Assembly (NCBI GenBank): GCA_039028975.1
Contig: JBCCHB010000002.1
Span: 62,001-126,000, forward strand
Direction: 5' to 3'
Length of the DNA stretch: 64,000 bases
Source: JAHBNG01 sp039028975
Lineage (GTDB): Bacteria > Chloroflexota > Anaerolineae > Caldilineales > Caldilineaceae
Each line of letters starts with the position of its first letter. Position 1 is the first letter of the stretch. A model generated the notes under the pieces. The model saw only the letters and a program-made list of their open reading frames with translations. It made no database searches and was not told where the DNA came from. Positions 8,916 to 17,563 of the stretch are shown piece after piece. The translations under genes were made by a program, and so were the position numbers.

Positions 8916-9293
8916 ATGGAGATCATTTTTCTAACCAAAAGTGAAATCCTTGCTCTTCATACATATACTCTTGCTAAACATAGCGGCTCTCCTGGTCTTC
9001 GGGACGAAGGAAGTTTGGAATCTGCAAGTCAAGCGCCAGAGAATCGATACTACTACGAAGAGGCAGATCTGATAGCATGTGCGGCAGCCTATGCGTATCA
9101 TTTGTCACAAGCTCATGCCTTCGTTGATGGAAATAAGCGCGTTGCTGCCGCTGCAACTGCCGTATTTTTAGAAGTCAACGGTGTGCCCTTTGATGTAACA
9201 GAGGATGACTTTATTGCTCTCTTTCTGAATATTGCAGCAGGTGACATTTCGCGTGATGATGTTGAGGAATCGTTACGTGGAATGCTTACGTAG
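8916..9293 (+). CDS. doc: Doc-type toxin (Fic/Doc superfamily)
   Basis: 125 residues, the usual Doc length. The Fic/Doc active-site loop HAFVDGNKR (67-75) is intact, with His67 and the anion-binding Gly-Asn-Lys-Arg. Doc toxins phosphorylate and inactivate EF-Tu; this is knowledge of the family and not shown here. The N-terminus (IIFLTKSEILALHTYTL) and the following helix match type II death-on-curing proteins. The cognate upstream gene is AbrB-like instead of the classical Phd, a pairing also known elsewhere. The start ATG at 8916 follows the antitoxin stop by three bases. Confidence 0.88.
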   Translation: MEIIFLTKSEILALHTYTLAKHSGSPGLRDEGSLESASQAPENRYYYEEADLIACAAAYAYHLSQAHAFVDGNKRVAAAATAVFLEVNGVPFDVTEDDFIALFLNIAAGDISRDDVEESLRGMLT

Positions 9294-9576
9294 AATAACT
9301 TAACTTATCTATAATCTGGGAATACAAAATTTACTTCACAATAGCTGCAATTCAGTGATTACCATGACCACAAGCACATTGGTCTTCCAACTAAGCTTTC
9401 TAACGACCGAACAGATAGCCGAAGTCTCAACAGCAAACGATTCTCCAAACGGTTGTCGTTTGGGAATTACTTTGACGATATAGCCTTTTGCAAGGTGCAA
9501 TTCACGTAATGTTCTAAAATTAATCGCAAATCAGCAATAGTTCTAAGATTCATACTTTCAACCGGAATAAGGGAAG

Positions 9577-12500
9577 ATGACCACAGCCACAAACACAATC
9601 GAAGCCGAATTCAATGCCAACGGTGCCACCAACGGCAACAACGACGGAAGCAACAACGGAGACAATGGCGGTACTAACAGCGGCCAGGAAGCCGACGACA
9701 ACAGCGGCAACATCATCACTACAAGTATCACCGATGAGATGCAGACTGCCTACCTTGATTATGCCATGAGCGTGATCGTCAGTCGCGCGCTGCCGGATGT
9801 GCGGGATGGGTTGAAGCCAGTCCACCGCCGCATACTCTATGCCATGTACGCCGACTTGAGCCTTACGTCGGATAAGCCCCACAAGAAAAGCGCCCGTATT
9901 GTTGGTGAAGTATTGGGCAAGTATCACCCTCACGGTGACCAGGCAGTTTATGATGCCATGGTGCGCATGGCTCAGGAGTTCAGCCTCCGCTACCCGCTGA
10001 TCGACGGGCAGGGTAACTTCGGCTCTATTGATGGGGATAGCGCCGCGGCCATGCGATATACCGAGGCTCGCCTCGACCAGATCAGCGACCTCATGCTGGA
10101 TGATCTGAAGAAGGACACGGTCGACTGGCACGAGAACTTTGACAGTACCCTCAAAGAGCCAGACATTCTTCCTGCAGCCCTGCCCAACCTTCTCATCAAC
10201 GGATCAAATGGTATTGCCGTTGGCATGGCTACCAATATTCCGCCCCACAATCTAAGTGAGGTGGTGGATGCCCTGGCCTATATGATCGACAACTTCAAAC
10301 GCGTTGACGAGATCACCGTCGAAGATTTGATGCAGTTTATCAAGGGGCCAGATTTTCCTACAGGTGGGATCCTCTACCGTTTTCGAGAAGACAAGAAGGG
10401 GGATGATAGTACCGATGCCATTGCCCAAGGCTATGCCACTGGGCGCTCTCGCCTCAATCTTCAGGCCAAAGCTCACTTTGAGGAGATGAGTCGTAATCGC
10501 AACCGCATCGTTGTTACCGAGCTGCCCTACCTGACAAACAAGACGTCCTTGATCGAGCGCATTGCCTCGTTGGTACGTGATGGTAAGATTGAAGGCATCA
10601 CAGACCTAAGAGATGAGAGTGACCGCACAGGCATGCGCATTGTCATCGAGTTGACCCGCACGGTGGATGCTTCGCGTATTTTGGAAAGGCTTTTCAAATT
10701 AACGCCCCTTCAGCAGACATTCGGCTTGCAGATGTTGGCTCTAGTAAGCGGTGAGCCAATCGTCTTAGGTCTACGGCGATTGCTCCGTCTCTTTATCGAG
10801 CACCGTCAAGAGATTGTGCGCCGCCGTTCTGAGTATGACTTGGCCCGGGCGAGAGAGCGAGCACACATTGTAGAAGGGTTGCTGCGTGCCTTGGATATTT
10901 TGGATGAGGTCATTGCCACCATTCGCAGTAGCCAACGAGTGGAAACGGCCAAAACCAACTTGATGAAGAATTTCAAGTTTACCGATGTACAGGCCCAGGC
11001 CATTTTGGATATGCAGCTACGACGTTTGGCGGCTCTGGAGCGTAAGAAGCTCCAAGACGAGTACAAAGAACTACAGAAACTGATCAAGTATTTGGAAGAT
11101 CTATTGGCCAGCCCAACCAAGATGCTGAAGGTCATTAAAGAAGAGCTGCTCGCCATCCAGGAAGAGTACGGGGACGTGCGTAAGACCCAAATAGTGGAGC
11201 GTACCAAAGGCACCCTCACAACTACGGATCTGCTCCCTGATCAGGAGGTGTGGGTCGCCGTTAGTAACGAAGGCGATCTGCGTCGTCAAAATGCCACAAA
11301 ACCATCATCCAGCGATGCCAAGCAGGCAGCCAAAGGGGCCAGTTTGGCTGTTCTCAATGCCAATACCCAGGATTTCCTCTATCTCTTTAGTAAGGACGGC
11401 CAGTGTCGGAGGGTCTCGATCCATGAGATTCCCCAGAGTGGTACCAGCAAGCATGCCTCGCTCTATACAGAGTTTACCCGTCGGGATTCGATTACAGCCA
11501 CCTGCACCCTCTCTCGTAACAGCGGTGAAGATGGATATCTCTTCCTAGTGACCGAACAGGGTATGGTGAAACGGTTGACGGTTGCGGACTTCCTAAAGGC
11601 TGCCCCTATGGATCCGGTTGTGATGAACATTGAACCCAAGGATCGGCTACGTTGGGTCCTCCGCACAACAGGTGATCAAGAAGTTATTTTGGTCACAACA
11701 GGTGGCCAGTCGATTCGCTTTAAAGAGGATGCGGTGCGTAGTATGGGCTTAGCAGCCGGTGGCGTAGGCGGCATGAAGCTCAAGAAGGATCAACATATCA
11801 TTTATGCCGGAATTGTAGATCCTGGTGGCGAATTGCTTACCATGACTGAACAAGGATACGCCAAAAGAACGACTTTGGATCAATACAGCACCCAAGGGCG
11901 CAATGGTGGTGGTATCGCCACCATGAAGCCAAGTTCTCGTACGGGTGACCTGAGTACTGCGCTCGTGATTGATGCTGAAACGGTAACCACCGAGGAAGAA
12001 GTCTACCTCCCAGTTATTTTATCGAATGGGACAATCAGAGCCCTTTTGGTCAGCGAAATTCCTCAAATGGGACGCAGCGTACAGGGGAGAGAGACAGTTG
12101 TACTTGATCTGAATAGTCAAGTGGTGACAATTCATCACGTGCAAGGACCGCAGCAACCGCTACCCAATGGCAATGGCAATGGGAACGGGAACGGGGGAGG
12201 AAATGGAAACGGCAACGGCCATGGTAAAGGGGGCACCAATGGTTCAGGGAAGAAAAATGGTCATGGCAACGAGAAGGCCAATGGACGTTCAAGCAGCGGC
12301 GGTGTAGCTGCAAAGGGCAATACCCAGCGCACACAAGCCTCTGCTGGCAACAATGGTCCGTCTGCCCGGGGTAAGACCACCACGAGAGCCAATGCGAGGA
12401 CTGTCAATGCTACGGCTACTAGAGCTGGTGTTACAAATTCAAGGACAACAAACGCGAGTCGCACCAACTCAACGAGGAAGAGTACTACTAGGCAAAGAGC

Positions 12501-13410
12501 ATCGACTGCCAAGTCGACTACAGCACGTTCCACCACGAGTAAGGGTACTGGTAAGACGACAACAAATCCGCGAGAAACAAAGACTGCAACCACGAAAACG
12601 TCCGCCAATGCATCTACGGGAAAAGGAACTAGCCAGCGAGGTACAACGAATACAAAAGCTGCTAGGAAGAAAACAGCTCCAAAAACATCAGTTGCAAAAA
12701 CAACAGCTCCGAAAACAAGGACCACAAAAGCTGGTGAGACAAAGGTAGCGTCTAGTCAAAAGGCCACCAGAAGAGTAAAAGCGGATGCCTCAACAGAGCG
12801 GGCCACTACAAAAAGAGCTTCAGCAAAGCAAGCTACAACGGCAAAGAGCACGCGTTCGACCCGGCCAAATTCAGTCAAAACAACCGCCAGCCAAAGCAAC
12901 CGTGCCAAAACAACAGCTAAGGCTACCAAAAGCAGTACAACAAAGAGCAGTACAACAAAGAGCACGCCGACGGCAGGAAAAGCCACAGTCACTAGGACGG
13001 TAGCCAAGCCAACTGCTCGCTCAGGGACAAAGCGCTCAACCAAGAATGGAACGACAAGTGCCGAATCGACCAAAGCCACAGGGCAAAGCAGAGCGAGGAA
13101 AACTACAGTAACGAGTAAACCTCAGACTACTCGGTCTTCATCTTCCCAAGGCCGGAGGCCAAAGAATCAGCAGGCAAAAACCGATTCTGCGGTGACTGTT
13201 AAGAAGAAGACGAAAGCCGACGTGGCAAAAGTAACTGAGGCGAAAGCCGCCAAGCCTAAGTCAACTAGGGCAAAAGAGGCAGACGCCAAGGAGAACACAA
13301 GTAAAACAACCTCTGCCAAGAACAAAACCAGGCGCTCGGCAAAGCTTGCTGCGGTAACAACTGTTTCAGCCCAACCGAAGAAAAAGGAGAAGAAGAAAGC
13401 AAAAAAGTAG
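9577..13410 (+). CDS. gyrA: DNA gyrase subunit A (type II topoisomerase A subunit) with long polycationic tail
   Basis: 1277 residues, about 400 longer than usual. Residues 1-45 are an Asn/Gly-rich extension. From TTSITDEMQTAYLDYAMSVIVSRALPDVRDGLKP onward the catalytic core is canonical, with active-site Tyr161 in AAMRYTEARL and the QRDR HPHGDQAVYD (Gln122 where E. coli has Ser83). The C-terminal beta-pinwheel (about 520-860) has a loose GyrA-box-like GRNGGG, so gyrase is likely, but a ParC assignment is not excluded. From about 862 the protein becomes a (NG)n spacer and then about 400 residues of Lys/Arg/Thr/Ser/Ala repeats ending KKKEKKKAKK, resembling histone H1-like tails. It cuts and reseals double-stranded DNA together with GyrB, which is not in the window. 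Confidence 0.93.
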   Translation: MTTATNTIEAEFNANGATNGNNDGSNNGDNGGTNSGQEADDNSGNIITTSITDEMQTAYLDYAMSVIVSRALPDVRDGLKPVHRRILYAMYADLSLTSDKPHKKSARIVGEVLGKYHPHGDQAVYDAMVRMAQEFSLRYPLIDGQGNFGSIDGDSAAAMRYTEARLDQISDLMLDDLKKDTVDWHENFDSTLKEPDILPAALPNLLINGSNGIAVGMATNIPPHNLSEVVDALAYMIDNFKRVDEITVEDLMQFIKGPDFPTGGILYRFREDKKGDDSTDAIAQGYATGRSRLNLQAKAHFEEMSRNRNRIVVTELPYLTNKTSLIERIASLVRDGKIEGITDLRDESDRTGMRIVIELTRTVDASRILERLFKLTPLQQTFGLQMLALVSGEPIVLGLRRLLRLFIEHRQEIVRRRSEYDLARARERAHIVEGLLRALDILDEVIATIRSSQRVETAKTNLMKNFKFTDVQAQAILDMQLRRLAALERKKLQDEYKELQKLIKYLEDLLASPTKMLKVIKEELLAIQEEYGDVRKTQIVERTKGTLTTTDLLPDQEVWVAVSNEGDLRRQNATKPSSSDAKQAAKGASLAVLNANTQDFLYLFSKDGQCRRVSIHEIPQSGTSKHASLYTEFTRRDSITATCTLSRNSGEDGYLFLVTEQGMVKRLTVADFLKAAPMDPVVMNIEPKDRLRWVLRTTGDQEVILVTTGGQSIRFKEDAVRSMGLAAGGVGGMKLKKDQHIIYAGIVDPGGELLTMTEQGYAKRTTLDQYSTQGRNGGGIATMKPSSRTGDLSTALVIDAETVTTEEEVYLPVILSNGTIRALLVSEIPQMGRSVQGRETVVLDLNSQVVTIHHVQGPQQPLPNGNGNGNGNGGGNGNGNGHGKGGTNGSGKKNGHGNEKANGRSSSGGVAAKGNTQRTQASAGNNGPSARGKTTTRANARTVNATATRAGVTNSRTTNASRTNSTRKSTTRQRASTAKSTTARSTTSKGTGKTTTNPRETKTATTKTSANASTGKGTSQRGTTNTKAARKKTAPKTSVAKTTAPKTRTTKAGETKVASSQKATRRVKADASTERATTKRASAKQATTAKSTRSTRPNSVKTTASQSNRAKTTAKATKSSTTKSSTTKSTPTAGKATVTRTVAKPTARSGTKRSTKNGTTSAESTKATGQSRARKTTVTSKPQTTRSSSSQGRRPKNQQAKTDSAVTVKKKTKADVAKVTEAKAAKPKSTRAKEADAKENTSKTTSAKNKTRRSAKLAAVTTVSAQPKKKEKKKAKK

Positions 13411-13667
13411 GTGCCATATCTAACGAATAAGCTGTAATTGCTCAACGTTTGACATACTATACCTGATTTTGAAATAGGTCTGTTCTCATAATCTATCCGG
13501 CGATCCAAATGCCCAGTTTAAAGAGAGAAGGGTATAGGCATTCGGTGATCTCTTCAAAGCGGATATCCCTACAAAATGCATCCTGCTTGTGTAGATTTCG
13601 CAATTATGAGAAAATAGTAGTATGAACATTTACGACTCCCCCGATCATATTTTGGGCTGTGCATGGA
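13411..13667. other. gyrA-ABC exporter spacer
   Basis: About 257 nt without a convincing gene. Bases 13449-13535 begin and end with TATACC...GGGTATA and resemble a strongly diverged copy of element A (low confidence). A weak promoter-like pair TTGTGT (13587) -N17- GAAAAT (13610) would start transcripts near 13622, just ahead of the terminator-like hairpin at 13668. Confidence 0.3.
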
Positions 13668-13702
13668 AGCCCCTGCAATATGTAAATTGCAGGGGCTTTT
13701 AT
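13668..13702 (+). terminator. Terminator-like hairpin in the leader of the ABC exporter operon
   Basis: An 11-bp perfect stem, AGCCCCTGCAA (13668-13678) with TTGCAGGGGCT (13687-13697), is followed directly by TTTTAT. It looks like an intrinsic terminator, but lies only 22 nt before the exporter's start codon. It is either an attenuator in the leader or the terminator of upstream transcription, with the exporter promoter overlapping it. Confidence 0.7.
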
Positions 13703-13724
13703 ATTGGCTACCAATGGAGGTTAC

Positions 13725-15602
13725 ATGGAACAACAAGGATTACGATTTCTTCTCCCATACATGCGTCCTTATCGTCGGGACCTGTTGCTTGGTACGCTTT
13801 ACGCGCTCATTAGCGCTGGCGCACAGGCATTTAGTCCCGCGATTTTGGGCTTTGCGGTAGACAATCTGCAAGAAGGTGGTGTACGGCTGAGCGTTCTTGC
13901 CTATTACGGTATCGCGCTAATACTGTTGGCGGTTGCTGTGGCATTCTTCCGCTATATGCTACGGATGTTAACAGGACGCTTAGCCGCTGGAGTCACCTAT
14001 CGCATGAGTGCTGACCTCTTTCATCGTTTGCTTCTTTTTGATAAGGAGACGCGTGAGCAGTACGGAACAGGTGATCTCCTATCAAGAGCGACCAGTGATT
14101 TTATTTACATTTGGCGATTTTACAGTGCTGGCTTCCAAATGTCTGTTCACGCGCTCTTTCTGCTGTTGATTGGCTGCGTGCTCATCGCATGGACAAGTCC
14201 AATGCTGGCGGCGCTCGTTCTCTCTACCCTTATTGCTAGTATTTTTGTGCAAATCCGCCTGGGACGACGCATGGAAAAGACCTTTAGCAGTGTGCAGGAG
14301 CAGATGGCACACATTTCAGGTTTTGTAGAAGAGCATCTAGGTGCCGCCCGAATGCTACGCGCCTATGCCCAAGAAAAGGCCGTGGGGAAGGAGTTTACCA
14401 ACGCCAACAAAAATTATGTACGAGACAATCTTCGCTTTGTCTTACAATCTGGCATTATCTCGCCCTTGCCGCGCCTTGTGGTTCAGCTCTCTTCTGCAGC
14501 GGTCGTGCTCATTGGCGGCCTACTCATTATTGGCAACCAGTTAAGCCTAGGACAATATGTACAGTTTCTAGTCTACCTGACCTTGCTTAATGGTGCCGCC
14601 CAGATGATTACAGGTGCCTTTGAACGAGTACAGCAAGGCAGTGCCGCTGCGGGTCGCATTGGTGAAGTGCTCCATCGCTGGCCCAAAATTGTCGATTCGG
14701 ATGATGCAACCGGTGCCAGATTAGAGGGTAATATTCGATTTGATAATGTTGGCGTCTACGCGGATGACCAGGAACGCTGGATCCTGCGTAACATTGACTT
14801 AGAGATTCCGGCTGGCCAAACGGTAGGGATTGTTGGACCAACAGGCGCAGGGAAGAGTATGTTAATCAGCCTACTGGGGCGTATTTTTGATCCAAATGAA
14901 GGCACTGTTGAGGTCGACGGCCATGACCTACGCCATCTGAAACTAGCGACCTTACGCGAGCATATTATTTACGTACCCCAAGAGACGTTGCTCTTCAGTA
15001 TGAAGCTCAGGGATAATATTTCGCTGGGTGTTCCAGATACGCCGGAGATGCGCATCTACCGCGCCATTGAACAGTCCCGATTGGCGAATGACCTGCCCCA
15101 ACTGCCAAAAGGGTTAGATAGCCTGGTTGGGGAGCGCGGTGCAACACTTTCTGGCGGGCAAAAGCAGCGAACCTCCATCGCCCGTGCGCTGGTACGCGAA
15201 CCAAAGGTGCTGCTACTGGATGATGCCCTGGCCAGCGTGGATATGAAAACATCAGCAGAGATTATCCAAGAGCTACGTGGCTCAGACACCAAGCGGACCA
15301 GTATCATCGTCAGCCAACGTATGGCGGCTGTGCAAAACGCGGACCAAATCGTGGTATTAGATCATGGCAACGTTGCAGAACAAGGTACTCATGAGGAGCT
15401 ATTGGAGCTAGATGGGCTATACGCAGAGATGTATCATCGGGAGATAGAACAAGCGCAGGAGGATGTAGATCATGGCAACAGAACATCAAGAAACGGATCC
15501 ATCGAAACAGGACCAAACGGAACAGGCTCAAACGGAAGAAGCTCAAACGAACCCAGCACAAAGAGAGTCAGGAGTGAACGCTTGGCACCGGAACGGAGCT
15601 GA
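13725..15602 (+). CDS. ABC exporter half-transporter with degenerate NBD (heterodimer partner 1)
   Basis: 625 residues: a six-helix exporter membrane domain (about 15-310) and a nucleotide-binding domain (about 335-575). Walker A GPTGAGKS is at 371-378 and the signature LSGGQ is intact. The Walker B catalytic Glu is Asp500 (LLLDDALASVD) and the switch His is Gln531 (IIVSQR). These two changes mark the catalytically weak subunit of heterodimeric exporters of the TM287/288 type. The start ATG 13725 has an ATGGAGG ribosome site eight bases upstream. The tail (about 580-625) is a low-complexity N/G/S/T stretch that overlaps the next gene by 131 nt. Substrate is unknown (drug or lipid in relatives). 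Confidence 0.9.
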   Translation: MEQQGLRFLLPYMRPYRRDLLLGTLYALISAGAQAFSPAILGFAVDNLQEGGVRLSVLAYYGIALILLAVAVAFFRYMLRMLTGRLAAGVTYRMSADLFHRLLLFDKETREQYGTGDLLSRATSDFIYIWRFYSAGFQMSVHALFLLLIGCVLIAWTSPMLAALVLSTLIASIFVQIRLGRRMEKTFSSVQEQMAHISGFVEEHLGAARMLRAYAQEKAVGKEFTNANKNYVRDNLRFVLQSGIISPLPRLVVQLSSAAVVLIGGLLIIGNQLSLGQYVQFLVYLTLLNGAAQMITGAFERVQQGSAAAGRIGEVLHRWPKIVDSDDATGARLEGNIRFDNVGVYADDQERWILRNIDLEIPAGQTVGIVGPTGAGKSMLISLLGRIFDPNEGTVEVDGHDLRHLKLATLREHIIYVPQETLLFSMKLRDNISLGVPDTPEMRIYRAIEQSRLANDLPQLPKGLDSLVGERGATLSGGQKQRTSIARALVREPKVLLLDDALASVDMKTSAEIIQELRGSDTKRTSIIVSQRMAAVQNADQIVVLDHGNVAEQGTHEELLELDGLYAEMYHREIEQAQEDVDHGNRTSRNGSIETGPNGTGSNGRSSNEPSTKRVRSERLAPERS

Positions 15603-17499
15603 ATTTCCACACATCATTGAGGACATGGCAAGTGTCACGCCTGATCTACAGCAGGAGATTGCCCAAGCAAGAGAAGATCAGGTTCGAATTGAGCAGGCCA
15701 AACCCATTCAAGATGCTGAGCTAGAGAATCAACAGACTGAAGAAATTAGCCAAGATGGTGCGCTATTTCACCTGCTGGGGTCTGTACTTTGGCCCTATAA
15801 ACGATGGATGGGGATGGCCCTGGTCCTTATGATTGTGGTGGCGGGTCTCAATGTCGTTCCGCCGTACCTGTTACAGCAAGCTATCGATGGTCCTTTGGCT
15901 AATGGGGAAATCGGCCCTTTATGGCGCATTGCTGCGCTCTATGGATTGACGGCTATCGGCATCTATGTCATTACGTATGCATACACCTATTTTTTGCAGC
16001 AGGCGGGGCAACGAGCCTTGGCCGACCTGCGGGTGCGCCTCTTTAATCATCTGCTGAACCATGATTATGCCTTCCTCTCTAAAACATCTACCGGGGAACT
16101 GGTTGCTCGGCTCACTAATGACATTGATCAGCTTAATGCAGTGCTTTCTAGCAGTGTAGTCGTCGTTCTAGTGGAAGGGGCGACGTTGGTTGCGGTACTA
16201 ACGGTAATGTTTGCCATCAACTGGCGTCTGGCGCTATTGGCCATGGCGATTTTGCCTGTGGTATTGGCCGTAACCGTCTATTTTCGTGCTCGCTTGCGTC
16301 GCTCCTCTACGGGTGAGCGGTCGGCAATGGCCCATATCAGCTCCTTCTTAAACGAACATCTTCACGGCATGACCGTGGTCCAGCTCTTCAATCGAGAAGG
16401 GGAGAGTGAAGAGGAATTCGATCTCTACAACAGCCGATACCGCCGCGCCCTGATTGTGCTACGCCACCACAGTGCAGTTTTTTTGTCTGTCCAAGAGATC
16501 TTGGCCGCAGTAGGGCTCGCGTTGATGCTCTATGCCGGCGGCTATGGTGTGCTGGCTGGCTGGGCATCATTGGGTGTATTGGTGGCCTTTATCCAATATA
16601 CCCAGCGCGCTTTTCGTCCAGTCATTATGCTCTCCCAGCAATATAATGCCGTGCAGATTGCCTTGGGCGCGGCCGAACGCATCTATCGGATGTTGAATAC
16701 TGAACCAGAGATTCAGAATCCTGACCAACCTGTACCGCTTACAACGCCAGAAGGGGCCATTCAGTTGGAAGACGTTCACTTTCACTACGTCAAAGGAGAG
16801 CCAGTATTGCGGGGTGTTTCATTAGAGATTCCCGCCGGGCAATCCGTGGCCATAGTGGGAGCAACCGGCGCTGGTAAATCGAGTTTGGTGAGCCTCCTTG
16901 CTCGCCAATATGATCCCCAGAAGGGTGCGGTTAAGTTAGATAATACGGATATACGCAATTTAAAGCTGGCCGATCTACGTCAATCAGTGGCTGTGGTCCC
17001 CCAGGATCCAGTCTGCTTGGCCGGAAGTATTCGTACCAATATTCGTCTCTACAGAGAAGACGTAAGTGATGAACAAATCCATAAGGCCGCCGAATTTACA
17101 AATGCGGCTCAGTTTATTGATGAATTACCAGGCGGCTACGATTTTGAGGTTCTGCCCGGCGGAGCCAATCTCTCTCAGGGGCAACGGCAGTTACTAGCCT
17201 TAGCCCGTGCACTGGCCCTCAGCCCTGATGGCGTTCTTGTCCTAGATGAAGCCACTAGCAGCATCGATACGGCAACGGAAGCCTTGATTCAGGACGCGCT
17301 AGAGCGGGTTTTGCGAACACGGACCAGTCTAGTAATTGCCCATCGACTCAGTACCATTCGCGGCGCAGATCGTATCATCGTTATGGACAAAGGAAAGATT
17401 GTCGAGGATGGTGATCACGAAAGCTTGTTGGCATTAGGTGGGTTCTATGCCGGCCTGCATGAACATCAGGTTCTGCCAGAGATGGAGTTAGCGGCTTAA
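15472..17499 (+). CDS. ABC exporter half-transporter with canonical NBD (heterodimer partner 2)
   Basis: 675 residues. A Gln/Glu-rich hydrophilic extension (1-95) precedes six membrane helices (about 100-395) and an NBD (about 425-665). Walker A GATGAGKS, Walker B LVLDEATSSID with catalytic Glu593, and H-loop His624 (VIAHRLS) are all canonical, while the signature is LSQGQ instead of LSGGQ. This is complementary to partner 1, so the pair should have one active and one degenerate ATP site. The start at 15472 is favoured by a consensus AGGAGG inside the end of the upstream gene; a shorter start at 15625 would avoid the overlap but has a poor ribosome site. Confidence 0.9.
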   Translation: MATEHQETDPSKQDQTEQAQTEEAQTNPAQRESGVNAWHRNGAEFPHIIEDMASVTPDLQQEIAQAREDQVRIEQAKPIQDAELENQQTEEISQDGALFHLLGSVLWPYKRWMGMALVLMIVVAGLNVVPPYLLQQAIDGPLANGEIGPLWRIAALYGLTAIGIYVITYAYTYFLQQAGQRALADLRVRLFNHLLNHDYAFLSKTSTGELVARLTNDIDQLNAVLSSSVVVVLVEGATLVAVLTVMFAINWRLALLAMAILPVVLAVTVYFRARLRRSSTGERSAMAHISSFLNEHLHGMTVVQLFNREGESEEEFDLYNSRYRRALIVLRHHSAVFLSVQEILAAVGLALMLYAGGYGVLAGWASLGVLVAFIQYTQRAFRPVIMLSQQYNAVQIALGAAERIYRMLNTEPEIQNPDQPVPLTTPEGAIQLEDVHFHYVKGEPVLRGVSLEIPAGQSVAIVGATGAGKSSLVSLLARQYDPQKGAVKLDNTDIRNLKLADLRQSVAVVPQDPVCLAGSIRTNIRLYREDVSDEQIHKAAEFTNAAQFIDELPGGYDFEVLPGGANLSQGQRQLLALARALALSPDGVLVLDEATSSIDTATEALIQDALERVLRTRTSLVIAHRLSTIRGADRIIVMDKGKIVEDGDHESLLALGGFYAGLHEHQVLPEMELAA

Positions 17500-17550
17500 A
17501 AAAAATCGGTTTGACGCAAGATTCGGGTCGATGTTGGTCCGTCGTTTTGT

Positions 17551-17556
17551 TATACT
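17551..17556 (+). promoter_or_regulatory. -10 box of the Ada-like gene (leaderless)
   Basis: TATACT ends seven bases before ATG 17564, so transcription would begin at or next to the start codon. No good -35 box is seen at the usual distance. Confidence 0.4.
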
Positions 17557-17563
17557 GATGATC

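Noticed and set aside
12261..13079. Long reverse-strand open frames opposite the gyrA tail
   Set aside because: They are Val/Leu/Ala-rich mirror images of the Lys/Thr/Ser repeats, with no start signals or domain pattern; typical shadows of low-complexity sequence.
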